Assembly (NCBI RefSeq): GCF_009380155.1
Contig: NZ_WHUV01000004.1
Location: 496,001-560,000, forward strand
Reading direction: 5' to 3'
Source of the DNA: Pseudomonas piscis
GTDB lineage: Bacteria > Pseudomonadota > Gammaproteobacteria > Pseudomonadales > Pseudomonadaceae
Length of the DNA: 64,000 nucleotides
Shown: piece after piece, positions 9,728 to 20,831 of the stretch
Layout: each line of letters opens with the position of its first letter
How positions within the stretch are numbered: position 1 is the stretch's first letter
The notes under the pieces: model-generated
Told to the model about the DNA's origin: nothing
Database searches by the model: none
The model's input: only the letters and a program-made list of their open reading frames with translations
Position numbers and translations under genes: made by a program

Positions 9728-11218
9728 ATGGTTGCCGCATTGCTTGATCGTCTGGGCGTGAACCCGGCCCTCTACCAGTCGGGCGCACACCCTGTGCATT
9801 CGCCCATCGACGGCAGCCGGATCGCCGCGGTGAACTGGCAGGGGGCCGCCGAAGTGGAGCAGCAGGTCAGTCGCGCCGAGCATGCATTCGCCCTCTGGCG
9901 CAATGTCCCGGCCCCTCGCCGTGGCGAGCTGGTGCGGCAGTTCGGCGAAGTGCTGCGCGAGCACAAGGCCGACCTCGGCGAGCTGGTGTCCTGGGAGGCC
10001 GGCAAGATCACCCAGGAAGGCCTGGGGGAAGTGCAGGAGATGATCGACATCTGCGACTTCGCCGTCGGCCTGTCGCGCCAGCTCTATGGCCTGACCATCG
10101 CCTCCGAGCGCCCCGGCCACCACATGCGCGAAACCTGGCATCCACTGGGGGTGGTGGGGGTGATCAGCGCCTTCAACTTCCCGGTGGCGGTCTGGTCCTG
10201 GAACACCGCCCTGGCCCTGGTCTGCGGTAACCCGGTGATCTGGAAGCCCTCGGAAAAGACTCCGCTGACCGCCCTGGCTTGCCATGCCTTGCTGGAGCGA
10301 GTGCTGAAGAACTTCCATGACGCCCCCGAATACCTGAGCCAGGTGATCATCGGCGGTCGCGATGCCGGCGCGGCGCTGGTGGACGATCCGCGCGTGGCCC
10401 TGGTCAGCGCCACCGGCAGCACCCGCATGGGCCGTGAAGTGGCGCCCAAGGTCGCCGCGCGCTTCGCCCGCAGCATTCTCGAGCTGGGTGGCAACAACGC
10501 CATGATCCTCGGGCCCAGCGCCGATCTGGACATGGCCGTGCGCGCGATCCTGTTCAGCGCCGTCGGCACCGCCGGCCAGCGTTGCACCACCCTGCGCCGC
10601 CTGATCGCCCATGAATCGGTGAAGGAAGAGATCGTCGCTCGCCTCAAGACCGCCTATGCCAAGGTACGCATCGGCCATCCGCTGCAAGGCAACCTGGTCG
10701 GCCCGCTGATCGACAAGCACAGCTTCGAGGCCATGCAGGATGCCCTGGAGCAGGCGCTGAGCGAGGGCGGGCGGGTGTTCGGCGGCCAGCGCCAGTTGCA
10801 GGACCAGTACCCCAACGCCTACTACGTGTCGCCGGCGATCGTGGAAATGCCCGAGCAGAGCGACGTGGTGTGCAGCGAGACCTTCGCCCCGATCCTCTAC
10901 GTGATCGGCTACCAGGACTTCGATGAGGCCTTGCGCCTGAACAACGCCGTGCCCCAGGGCCTGTCCTCGTGCATCTTCACCACCGATGTGCGTGAGGCCG
11001 AGCGCTTCATGTCGGCGGTGGGCAGCGACTGCGGCATCGCCAACGTCAACATCGGCCCCAGCGGTGCGGAAATCGGTGGTGCCTTCGGTGGCGAGAAGGA
11101 AACCGGCGGCGGGCGCGAGTCCGGCTCCGATGCCTGGCGTGGCTACATGCGTCGCCAGACCAACACCGTCAACTACTCCCGCGAGCTGCCGCTGGCCCAG
11201 GGCATTACCTTCGACTGA
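9728..11218 (+). CDS. amaB: L-piperidine-6-carboxylate / 2-aminoadipate semialdehyde dehydrogenase
   Basis: This 496-residue aldehyde dehydrogenase has the catalytic cysteine at residue 286 (GQRCTT) and the general base Glu252 (ELGGNN). It resembles AmaB of P. putida (ALDH7/antiquitin-like), which oxidises 2-aminoadipate 6-semialdehyde to 2-aminoadipate in D-lysine and pipecolate breakdown. The ATG at 9728 is preceded by AAGGAG (9716-9721). The longer upstream frame runs through the divergent promoter region and is rejected. amaA follows after 74 bases. Confidence 0.92.
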   Translation: MVAALLDRLGVNPALYQSGAHPVHSPIDGSRIAAVNWQGAAEVEQQVSRAEHAFALWRNVPAPRRGELVRQFGEVLREHKADLGELVSWEAGKITQEGLGEVQEMIDICDFAVGLSRQLYGLTIASERPGHHMRETWHPLGVVGVISAFNFPVAVWSWNTALALVCGNPVIWKPSEKTPLTALACHALLERVLKNFHDAPEYLSQVIIGGRDAGAALVDDPRVALVSATGSTRMGREVAPKVAARFARSILELGGNNAMILGPSADLDMAVRAILFSAVGTAGQRCTTLRRLIAHESVKEEIVARLKTAYAKVRIGHPLQGNLVGPLIDKHSFEAMQDALEQALSEGGRVFGGQRQLQDQYPNAYYVSPAIVEMPEQSDVVCSETFAPILYVIGYQDFDEALRLNNAVPQGLSSCIFTTDVREAERFMSAVGSDCGIANVNIGPSGAEIGGAFGGEKETGGGRESGSDAWRGYMRRQTNTVNYSRELPLAQGITFD

Positions 11219-11292
11219 GCCCCGCGCGGCACGCCTGCCGGCCAGGCGTGCCAGGGGCGGTTGGTCCATGTGGGTTGATTTCGGAGTTGGCG

Positions 11293-12576
11293 ATGGCACT
11301 ACAAGAACAATGTCTATGGGAACGATTGACTCCGCAAAGGCCTGATCACGCACCGCTGCGGGGCGAGCAGACGGCGGATGTCTGCATCATCGGCGCCGGC
11401 TTCACCGGCTTGTCGGCGGCGGTGCATCTGCTGGAGCAGGGCAAGCGGGTCTGCGTGGTGGAGGCCCAGCGTGCCGGGCAGGGGGGCTCGGGGCGTAACG
11501 TCGGCCTGGTGAATGCCGGCATGTGGATTCCACCGGACGAGATCGAGGCCGGCTTCGGCGAACAAGTCGGCAGCCAGCTCAATCGCATGCTCGGTGCGGC
11601 GCCATCGCTGGTGTTCAGCCTGGTGGACAAGTACCGCATCGATTGCCAGTTGCGCCGCGAAGGCACCTTGCACATGGCCCACAACGCCCGGGGCGAGGCC
11701 GACCTGCGCAGCCGCGAGCAGCAATGGAAGCGTCGGGGCGCGCCGGTGGAGTTGCTCACCGGCGCGGCCTGTGAAACCGCCACCGGGACCAGGAAGATCG
11801 CCGCGGCCTTGCTCGATCGCCGGGCCGGGACCATCAACCCCATGGCCTATGTCAGCGGCCTGGCCAAGGCCGCGGCCGACCTGGGCGGCCGGCTGTTCGA
11901 TCATTCGCCGGTAACCCGCCTGGAACGCCAGGGCCAGCGCTGGTCGGTGCAGACCGACCAGGGTTCGGTGCTGGCCGAGCAGGTGGTGATCGCCTCCAAT
12001 GCCTACACCGAGGGCGACTGGACCGAATTGCGGCGCAATTTCTTCCCGGGTTACTACTACCAGGTGGCCTCGGTGCCGCTGACCGAAGAGGCTGCCCAGC
12101 AGATCCTGCCCGGTGGCCAGGGTTCCTGGGATACCCGCCAGGTGCTGAGCAGCATCCGCCGGGATGCCGAGGGCCGCTTGCTGCTGGGCAGCCTGGGCAA
12201 TGGCAACCAGAAGCCCCTGTGGTTCCTCAAGGCCTGGGCCGACCGGGTGCAACAGCATTACTTCCCCTACCTCAAGCCAGTGGAGTGGGAGTGCACCTGG
12301 ACCGGCTGCATCGCCTTCACCCCCGACCACCTGATGCGCCTGTTCGAGCCGGCCCCGGGGCTGGTGGCCGTCACCGGTTACAACGGCCGTGGGGTGACCA
12401 CCGGCACCGTGGTCGGCAAGGCTTTCGCCGACTACCTGTGCAATGGCGACCCGCAGGCCTTGCCGATCCCCTTTGCGCCCATGCAGCCGTTGCCTGGCGC
12501 GGCCCTGCGCAGTTGCCTGTACGAGGCCGGGTTCTCTCTCTACCACGCCGGCCAATGCCTGCGAATCGTTATCTGA
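11293..12576 (+). CDS. amaA: L-pipecolate oxidase, FAD-dependent
   Basis: This 427-residue DAO-family oxidoreductase has the FAD-binding GxGxxG at residues 34-39 (IIGAGFTGL) and a C-terminal GYNGRGVTTGT block common to DAO/glycine oxidase relatives. It matches AmaA, which oxidises L-pipecolate to piperideine-6-carboxylate, the substrate of the AmaB enzyme encoded just upstream. GGAG at 11283-11286 supports the start. Together the pair converts pipecolate to 2-aminoadipate. The gene could act on related N-methyl or cyclic amino acids. Confidence 0.9.
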   Translation: MALQEQCLWERLTPQRPDHAPLRGEQTADVCIIGAGFTGLSAAVHLLEQGKRVCVVEAQRAGQGGSGRNVGLVNAGMWIPPDEIEAGFGEQVGSQLNRMLGAAPSLVFSLVDKYRIDCQLRREGTLHMAHNARGEADLRSREQQWKRRGAPVELLTGAACETATGTRKIAAALLDRRAGTINPMAYVSGLAKAAADLGGRLFDHSPVTRLERQGQRWSVQTDQGSVLAEQVVIASNAYTEGDWTELRRNFFPGYYYQVASVPLTEEAAQQILPGGQGSWDTRQVLSSIRRDAEGRLLLGSLGNGNQKPLWFLKAWADRVQQHYFPYLKPVEWECTWTGCIAFTPDHLMRLFEPAPGLVAVTGYNGRGVTTGTVVGKAFADYLCNGDPQALPIPFAPMQPLPGAALRSCLYEAGFSLYHAGQCLRIVI

Positions 12577-12629
12577 ATGAGGAAATGCACAGCCATTGAC
12601 GACGCTTTTCGATGCAGCGACTAGCCTGT

Positions 12630-12669
12630 AGTGGTGCGGCTCGTAGCAGTTGCGCACCACTGGTGTGCA
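12630..12669. repeat. Inverted repeats upstream of the sigma-54 promoter, candidate activator site
   Basis: AGTGGTGCG (12630-12638) is repeated inverted as CGCACCACT (12653-12661), and the second arm overlaps a near-perfect palindrome, TGCGCACCACTGGTGTGCA (12651-12669). The site is about 200-240 bases upstream of the sigma-54 core, a typical enhancer distance. Half-sites GGTGC/GCACC recall NtrC sites, but their spacing does not fit the NtrC consensus. A TGTTAC (12686-12691), reminiscent of CbrB subsites, lies nearby. The rest of 12577-12938 shows no gene. Confidence 0.4.
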
Positions 12670-12867
12670 GTTCGGTGACGCAGGCTGTTACAAGAGGGTT
12701 GCACGTTGAATTGTGTCGCGGTTGCAATGATGGCACGAGTGGGTTGCGCCCACTGGAAAACAGGGTTTTACCTTCCGCGGTTTAGACGGTTGCACGCCCA
12801 ATGAAAATGGGCTCGAAACAGTCGAAATAACAATAAGACAGCGACTTTTCTAAGAATAAAAAACCAC

Positions 12868-12883
12868 TGGCACGGCGCTTGCT
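12868..12883 (+). promoter_or_regulatory. Sigma-54 (RpoN) promoter of the amino acid ABC transporter operon
   Basis: TGGCACG-GCGC-TTGCT matches the sigma-54 consensus TGGCACG-N4-TTGCW at every defined position, including the invariant GG and GC at correct spacing. Transcription would begin near 12894, about 45 bases before the ATG at 12939. Confidence 0.85.
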
Positions 12884-12938
12884 CTGAGCATTGATGTAAG
12901 TCGCAGTGCCAACTAAAAAAACCTTGGAGCATCACCTC

Positions 12939-14075
12939 ATGTCCCAGACGTTTTACAAGAAAGGCTTCCTGGCCCTCGCAGTGGCAACTGCGCTGGGTGT
13001 TTCTGCGTTTGCTCAAGCCGACCTGAAGATCGGCGTAGCGGGTCCCATGACAGGCGCCAACGCGGCATTTGGCGAGCAGTACATGAAGGGTGCACAGGCA
13101 GCGGCTGACGAAATCAACGCCAAGGGCGGGGTCAACGGCGAGAAGATCGTCCTGGTCAAGGGCGACGACGCTTGCGAGCCGAAGCAGGCGGTCGCAGTGG
13201 CCAACCGCCTGGTGGACCAGGACAAGGTGGCCGGCGTGGTCGGGCACTTCTGCTCCTCGTCGACCATCCCGGCTTCCGAGGTCTACAGCGACGCCGGGGT
13301 GATTGCCATCACTCCGGGCTCCACCAACCCCCAGGTCACCGAGCGTGGCCTGTCGGCGATGTTCCGCATGTGCGGGCGTGACGACCAGCAAGGCGTGGTG
13401 GCCGGCGACTACATCATCGATGTGCTCAAGGGCAAGAAGGTCGTGGTGCTGCACGACAAGGACACCTACGGCCAGGGCCTGGCCGACGCCACCAAGGCGC
13501 AGTTGACCAAGCGCGGCGTGACCCCGGTGCTGTATGAGGGCCTGACCCGGGGCGAGAAGGACTTCAGTGCCGTGGTGACCAAGATCCGCGCCGCCGGTGC
13601 CGACGTGGTGTACTTCGGCGGCCTGCATCCCGAGGCCGGCCCGCTGGTGCGCCAACTGCGCGAGCAGGGCCTGAAGGACGTCAAGTTCATGTCCGACGAC
13701 GGTATCGTCACCGACGAACTGGTGACCACCGCCGGTGGCCCGCAGTACGTCGATGGCGTGTACATGACCTTCGGCGCCGACCCACGCCTGCTGCCGGACA
13801 GCAAGGCCGTGGTGGACGCCTTCCGCAAGGCCGGCACCGAGCCCGAGGGCTACACCCTGTACGCCTACGCCTCGATCCAGGCCCTGGCCGCCGGCTTCAA
13901 TGGTGCCAAGTCGAACAAGGGCGAGGACGCCGCCAAGTGGCTCAAGGCCAATCCGGTGAAGACCGTGATGGGCGAGAAGACCTGGGATGCCAAGGGCGAC
14001 CTGAAGGTCTCCGACTACGTGGTCTACCAGTGGGACAAGGACGGCAAATACCACCAGCTGGAAAAACAGAAGTGA
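12939..14075 (+). CDS. Branched-chain-type amino acid ABC transporter substrate-binding protein
   Basis: The 378-residue precursor has a signal peptide of about 26 residues ending AFAQA, then the type I periplasmic binding fold of the LivK/BraC family (LKIGVAGPMTG; DDACEPKQAVAVANRLV; VGHFCSSST). It captures leucine-type or related amino acids in the periplasm and delivers them to the LivHMGF transporter encoded downstream. GGAG nine bases before ATG 12939 supports the start. It is a paralogue of the classic BraC, so the preferred substrate is uncertain. Transcription is probably sigma-54 dependent. Confidence 0.93.
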   Translation: MSQTFYKKGFLALAVATALGVSAFAQADLKIGVAGPMTGANAAFGEQYMKGAQAAADEINAKGGVNGEKIVLVKGDDACEPKQAVAVANRLVDQDKVAGVVGHFCSSSTIPASEVYSDAGVIAITPGSTNPQVTERGLSAMFRMCGRDDQQGVVAGDYIIDVLKGKKVVVLHDKDTYGQGLADATKAQLTKRGVTPVLYEGLTRGEKDFSAVVTKIRAAGADVVYFGGLHPEAGPLVRQLREQGLKDVKFMSDDGIVTDELVTTAGGPQYVDGVYMTFGADPRLLPDSKAVVDAFRKAGTEPEGYTLYAYASIQALAAGFNGAKSNKGEDAAKWLKANPVKTVMGEKTWDAKGDLKVSDYVVYQWDKDGKYHQLEKQK

Positions 14076-14086
14076 CATGAGTCCGC

Positions 14087-14119
14087 ACGGACCGATACCG
14101 GCCCCTGGTATCGGTCCGT
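14087..14119 (+). other. Stable stem-loop between binding-protein gene and permease genes
   Basis: ACGGACCGATACC (14087-14099) pairs perfectly with 14107-14119 across a 7-base loop. No T-run follows, so full termination is unlikely. In comparable operons such a hairpin stabilises the binding-protein message or partly attenuates the permease genes. Confidence 0.6.
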
Positions 14120-14236
14120 ACTCGTGCAGTACTTGCCTTTTCTCGTAGAGCTGCACAACGGACGTGTTGCGCGGATGGGTGATCCCTGTCCGGCGTCGAC
14201 GCCCTGTGCCGTCTCTCAAGTCCGTGAGATTGCGTT

Positions 14237-15151
14237 ATGGATGGTATTTTCCTGCAGCAACTGATCAACGGACTGACCCTCGGGTCCGTCTACGGTCTGA
14301 TCGCCATCGGCTACACAATGGTCTATGGCATCATCGGCATGATCAACTTCGCCCATGGCGAGGTGTACATGATTTCCGCCTACCTGGCGGCAATCAGCCT
14401 GGCCTTGCTGGCCTACTTCGGCATCGAATCCTTCCCGCTACTCATCCTCGGCACCCTGATCTTCACCATCGTGGTCACCGGGATCTACGGCTGGGTCATC
14501 GAGCGCGTCGCCTACAAGCCCCTGCGCAACTCCACCCGCCTGGCGCCGCTGATCAGCGCCATCGGCATCTCGCTGATCCTGCAGAACTACGCGCAGATCA
14601 GCCAGGGCGCCAAGCAGCAGGGCGTGCCCACCCTGCTGGCCGGAGCCTGGAAGGTGGATATCGGCAGTGGCTTCGTGCAACTGACCTACACCAAGATCTT
14701 CATCCTGGTGGCGGCTTTCGCCGGCATGGCACTGCTGACCTACATCATCAAGTACACCAAGCTCGGGCGCATGTGCCGGGCCACCCAGCAAGACCGCAAG
14801 ATGGCCTCGATCCTGGGGATCAACACCGACCGGGTGATCTCCTACGTGTTCATCATCGGCGCGGCCATGGCCGCCCTGGCCGGGGTGCTGATCACCATGA
14901 ACTACGGCACCTTCGACTTCTACGCCGGCTTCGTCATCGGCATCAAGGCCTTCACCGCCGCGGTGCTTGGCGGCATTGGCTCGCTGCCCGGGGCCATGCT
15001 CGGCGGGATCATCCTCGGTATCTCCGAGTCGTTGTTCTCCGGCTTGATCAACTCCGACTACAAAGACGTGTTCAGTTTCTCGCTGCTGGTGCTGATCCTG
15101 ATCTTCCGTCCCCAAGGCCTGCTGGGTCGCCCACTCGTGGCGAAGGTGTAA
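14237..15151 (+). CDS. livH: Branched-chain amino acid ABC transporter permease, LivH type
   Basis: This 304-residue inner-membrane protein has the LivH/BraD signature start LINGLTLGSVYGLIAIGYTMVYGIIGMINFAHGE and about eight hydrophobic helices. It forms half of the membrane channel with the LivM-type protein encoded two bases downstream. The ATG at 14237 fits the family start. The ribosome binding site is weak (GTGAGA). Confidence 0.94.
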   Translation: MDGIFLQQLINGLTLGSVYGLIAIGYTMVYGIIGMINFAHGEVYMISAYLAAISLALLAYFGIESFPLLILGTLIFTIVVTGIYGWVIERVAYKPLRNSTRLAPLISAIGISLILQNYAQISQGAKQQGVPTLLAGAWKVDIGSGFVQLTYTKIFILVAAFAGMALLTYIIKYTKLGRMCRATQQDRKMASILGINTDRVISYVFIIGAAMAALAGVLITMNYGTFDFYAGFVIGIKAFTAAVLGGIGSLPGAMLGGIILGISESLFSGLINSDYKDVFSFSLLVLILIFRPQGLLGRPLVAKV

Positions 15152-15153
15152 GT

Positions 15154-16445
15154 ATGTCTGCTGCCAATAAACCGATAGACATCAAGAAGAGCGTCGTCGA
15201 CGCCGTGCTCGCCGGGCTGATCTCGCTGATCGTGTTCGGCCCCATCGTGGGCGTGGTCCTGGACGGCTACAGTTTCAACCTGGAACCGACCCGGGTCGCC
15301 TGGCTGGTGGCCATCGTCATGGCCGGGCGCCTGGCCCTGAGCCTGTTCCTGCAGACCCCGCGCGGGCTGAAGATCCTCCAGGGTTTCGAAAGCAGTGGCT
15401 CGGGCGTGCATGTGCTGGCGCCGGACTACAAATCGCGGCTGCGCTGGATCATCCCGGCGCTGATCGTGATCGCCATCGTCTTTCCGTTCTTCGCCAACAA
15501 GTACCTGCTGACCGTGGTGATCCTCGGCCTGATCTACGTGCTGCTGGGCCTTGGGCTGAACATCGTGGTGGGCCTGGCCGGGCTGCTGGACCTTGGCTAC
15601 GTGGCGTTCTACGCCATCGGTGCCTACGGCCTGGCCCTGGGCTACCAGTACCTGGGCCTGGGCTTCTGGACGGTGCTGCCGCTGGCGGCGGTCGCCGCGG
15701 CACTGGCGGGATGCATATTGGGCTTCCCGGTGTTGCGCATGCATGGCGACTACCTGGCCATCGTGACCCTCGGGTTCGGCGAGATCATCCGCCTGGTACT
15801 CAACAACTGGCTGTCCTTCACCGGTGGTCCCAACGGCATGCCGGTGCCGTCGCCGACCTTCCTGGGCCTGGAGTTCGGGCGCAAGGCCAAGGACGGTGGA
15901 GTGCCGTTCCATGAGTTCTTCGGCCTGGAATACAACCCCAACCTGAAGTTCCTGTTCATCTACATCGTGCTGTTCCTGGTGGTGCTGCTGGTGCTCTACA
16001 TCAAGCACCGGCTGACCCGCATGCCCGTGGGGCGGGCCTGGGAAGCCTTGCGCGAGGACGAGATCGCCTGCCGCGCCATGGGGCTGAACCATGTACTGGT
16101 GAAGCTCTCGGCCTTTACCCTGGGTGCCTCCACCGCGGGCCTGGCCGGGGTGTTCTTCGCCAGTTACCAGGGCTTCGTCAACCCGTCGTCCTTCACCTTC
16201 TTCGAGTCGGCGCTGATCCTCGCCATCGTGGTGCTGGGGGGCATGGGTTCCACCGTGGGCGTGGTGATCGCCGCATTCGTGCTCACCGTGGCGCCTGAAC
16301 TGCTGCGCAGCTTCTCCGAATACCGGGTGCTGCTGTTCGGCATCCTCATGGTGTTGATGATGATCTGGCGGCCGCGGGGCTTGATCCGCATCAGCCGCAC
16401 CGGGGTGACCCCGCGCAAAGGCGTTTTGACCCCAAGGAGCGCACC

Positions 16446-16449
<4 letters not shown>
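15154..16449 (+). CDS. livM: Branched-chain amino acid ABC transporter permease, LivM type
   Basis: This 431-residue permease has an N-terminal extension of about 90 residues with extra hydrophobic helices, as in LivM/BraE. The conserved core runs through ILGLIYVLLGLGLNIVVGLAGLLDLGYVAFYAIGAY to the EAA-like loop GRAWEALREDEIACRAMGLN. The start at 15154 lies two bases after the livH stop. Its stop overlaps the livG start by ATGA. It is the second half of the membrane channel. Confidence 0.94.
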
Positions 16450-17314
<865 letters not shown>

Positions 17315-17318
<4 letters not shown>

Positions 17319-18031
17319 CTCAACCTATCCTCGAGCTCAAGGACCTGGATGTGTACTACGGGCCGATCCAGGCCTTGAAGAAGGTCTCGCTGCACATCGA
17401 CGAAGGGGAAACCGTGAGCCTGATCGGCTCCAACGGCGCTGGCAAGTCGACCCTCTTGATGTCGATTTTCGGCCAGCCCCGGGCCGAGTCCGGACAGATC
17501 CTCTATCGCGGTGTGGACATCACCCGCAAGTCGTCCCACTACATCGCGTCCAACGGCATCGCCCAGTCCCCTGAAGGGCGCCGGGTGTTCCCCGACATGA
17601 CCGTGGAGGAAAACCTGCTGATGGGCACCATTCCCATCGGCGACAAGTACGCGAGCGAGGACATGCAGCGCATGTTCGAGTTGTTCCCCAGGCTCAAGGA
17701 GCGGCGCAACCAGCGCGCCATGACCATGTCCGGCGGCGAGCAGCAGATGCTGGCCATCGCCCGGGCCTTGATGAGCCGGCCCAAGTTGCTGTTGCTGGAT
17801 GAACCGAGCCTGGGCCTGGCGCCGATCGTGGTGAAGCAGATCTTCGCCACCCTGCGGGAGCTGGCGGCCAGCGGCATGACCATCTTCCTGGTGGAGCAGA
17901 ATGCCAACCATGCACTCAAGCTGTCCGACCGCGCCTACGTGATGGTCAACGGCGAGATCCGTCTCAGCGGCAGCGGCAAGGAACTGCTGGTCAACGAGGA
18001 GGTGCGCAACGCCTACCTGGGCGGTCACTGA
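17315..18031 (+). CDS. livF: Branched-chain amino acid ABC transporter ATP-binding protein, LivF type
   Basis: This 238-residue ATPase has Walker A GSNGAGKST (38-46), the AQSPEGRRVFPDMTVEENLLMG block typical of LivF, signature MSGGEQQML and Walker B LLLLDEPSLGLAP. It is the last gene of the operon, coupled to livG by ATGA and followed by a strong terminator. Confidence 0.95.
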
Positions 18032-19624
<1,593 letters not shown>

Positions 19625-19899
19625 CCTGCCACGGTGCAGCTTCGCGGGCAGTGCGCGGTACTCTTGCCGCTGCTGAGCTGGCGAGGCTGCGCCAAGGTCC
19701 GCGGGACCTTGCACGGCGCTCATGATCATGCCCAGCAACAGCCGTTATCCACAGCCTCGCAGCGAGGTTGGACGCACGCGGAAATATATAAGCTGATTCG
19801 TTTCAGCTTGCCGAAGCCGAGGCACGCTAGAATTCCTCCCCTAAATTTGTACTGCCGCTGTTATCGAGGCGGTGTTTTCCAAGTTCCGTGGGAGGAATC

Positions 19900-20805
19900 G
19901 TGAGTAACCGAGGTGAGCAGGCTCTGCTCAAGCAATCGACCGTACTGATGTTCGCCGTGGCGATCGCCGGTATCGCCACAGGTTTTGTTTCTGGCGCCCA
20001 ATCCATCCTGTTCGATGGTTTCTTTTCTCTGATCGCCACCTTCATCAAGGTGCTGATGCTGATCACCGCCAGGCTGATCACCAAGCCGGGCAACCAGCGC
20101 TTCCAGTTCGGCTTCTGGCACCTGGAACCCATGGTGCTGTTGATCGAGGGCAGCTTCCTGCTGCTGATCGCCATCTACGCCTTTCTCAACGGTGTGTTCG
20201 GCATCATCAATGGGGGCCGGGAAATCGAGCTTGGCCTGGTGATCGTCTACGCTGCAGTGTTCACCGTGGTGGAGTTCGCCTACTTCTTCTACGTGCGCCA
20301 TCGCAACCGCAAGCTCAAGTCGTCGCTGATCCAGTTCGACAATATCAGCTGGCTGGTGGACGCCATGCTGTCGGTGGGCCTGCTGGTGAGCTTCCTCTGC
20401 GCCTTGTTGCTCAAACACTACGGCCATGACCAGTGGGCGGTGTATGTCGACCCGCTGATCCTGATCGCCCTGGCCCTGAGCATGCTGGCGCCGGCCCTGA
20501 AGATCCTGCGCCCGGCCTTGCGCGAGGTGCTGGGCATCGCTCCCGACCAGTTGGACGAGACCGTGCGCACAGTGATGGAACAAGCCAAGGCCACCCATGG
20601 TTTCGAGGACTATGTCAGCTATGTGCAAAAGCACGGCCGGGCGCGTTTCATCGAGATCCACGTGGTGCTGCCGGCCGACTATCCGCTACAGGATGTCGCG
20701 ACCCTGGACCGCTTGCGCGAGGACATCTCCCGCCAGTTGGGCGGAGCCGATGCCGCACGCTGGCTGACCATCAGCTTCACCGGCGATCGCAAGTGGATCG
20801 CCTGA
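19900..20805 (+). CDS. Cation diffusion facilitator family transporter with atypical metal site
   Basis: This 301-residue protein has six hydrophobic helices and a C-terminal cytoplasmic domain, as in cation efflux (CDF) proteins. GTG 19900 is chosen because GGGAGG lies 5 bases before it. The usual Asp/His metal ligands are changed: helix 2 reads FDGFFS where DxxxD/HxxxD is expected, and helix 5 reads SWLVD where HxxxD is expected. It may carry a different metal or have lost transport. The gene is not linked to a metal regulator. A hairpin follows. Confidence 0.82.
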   Translation: MSNRGEQALLKQSTVLMFAVAIAGIATGFVSGAQSILFDGFFSLIATFIKVLMLITARLITKPGNQRFQFGFWHLEPMVLLIEGSFLLLIAIYAFLNGVFGIINGGREIELGLVIVYAAVFTVVEFAYFFYVRHRNRKLKSSLIQFDNISWLVDAMLSVGLLVSFLCALLLKHYGHDQWAVYVDPLILIALALSMLAPALKILRPALREVLGIAPDQLDETVRTVMEQAKATHGFEDYVSYVQKHGRARFIEIHVVLPADYPLQDVATLDRLREDISRQLGGADAARWLTISFTGDRKWIA

Positions 20806-20831
20806 CCGGCCTGTGGGCCGGCCAGGCGTTT
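20799..20831. terminator. Hairpin between convergent CDF and AGE genes
   Basis: CGCCTG-A-CCGGCC pairs with GGCCGG-C-CAGGCG around a TGTG loop and is followed by only three T on the plus side. It overlaps the CDF stop codon and reaches the end of the convergent gene, so it is probably a shared terminator. Confidence 0.5.

Noticed and set aside
9722-11353. 543-codon minus-strand frame opposite amaB
   Set aside because: The plus-strand aldehyde dehydrogenase has its active-site Cys and Glu, and the minus frame is compositional only.
12651-12669. Canonical NtrC binding site
   Set aside because: Half-site sequences are similar, but the distance between the GCAC and GGTG parts is too short for the TGCAC-N7-GTGCA-type site, so I list it only as an unassigned palindrome.
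14164-15153. N-terminal extension of the LivM permease through livH
   Set aside because: It is the +1 frame of the livH gene. LivM begins at 15154, two bases after the livH stop, with family-typical sequence.
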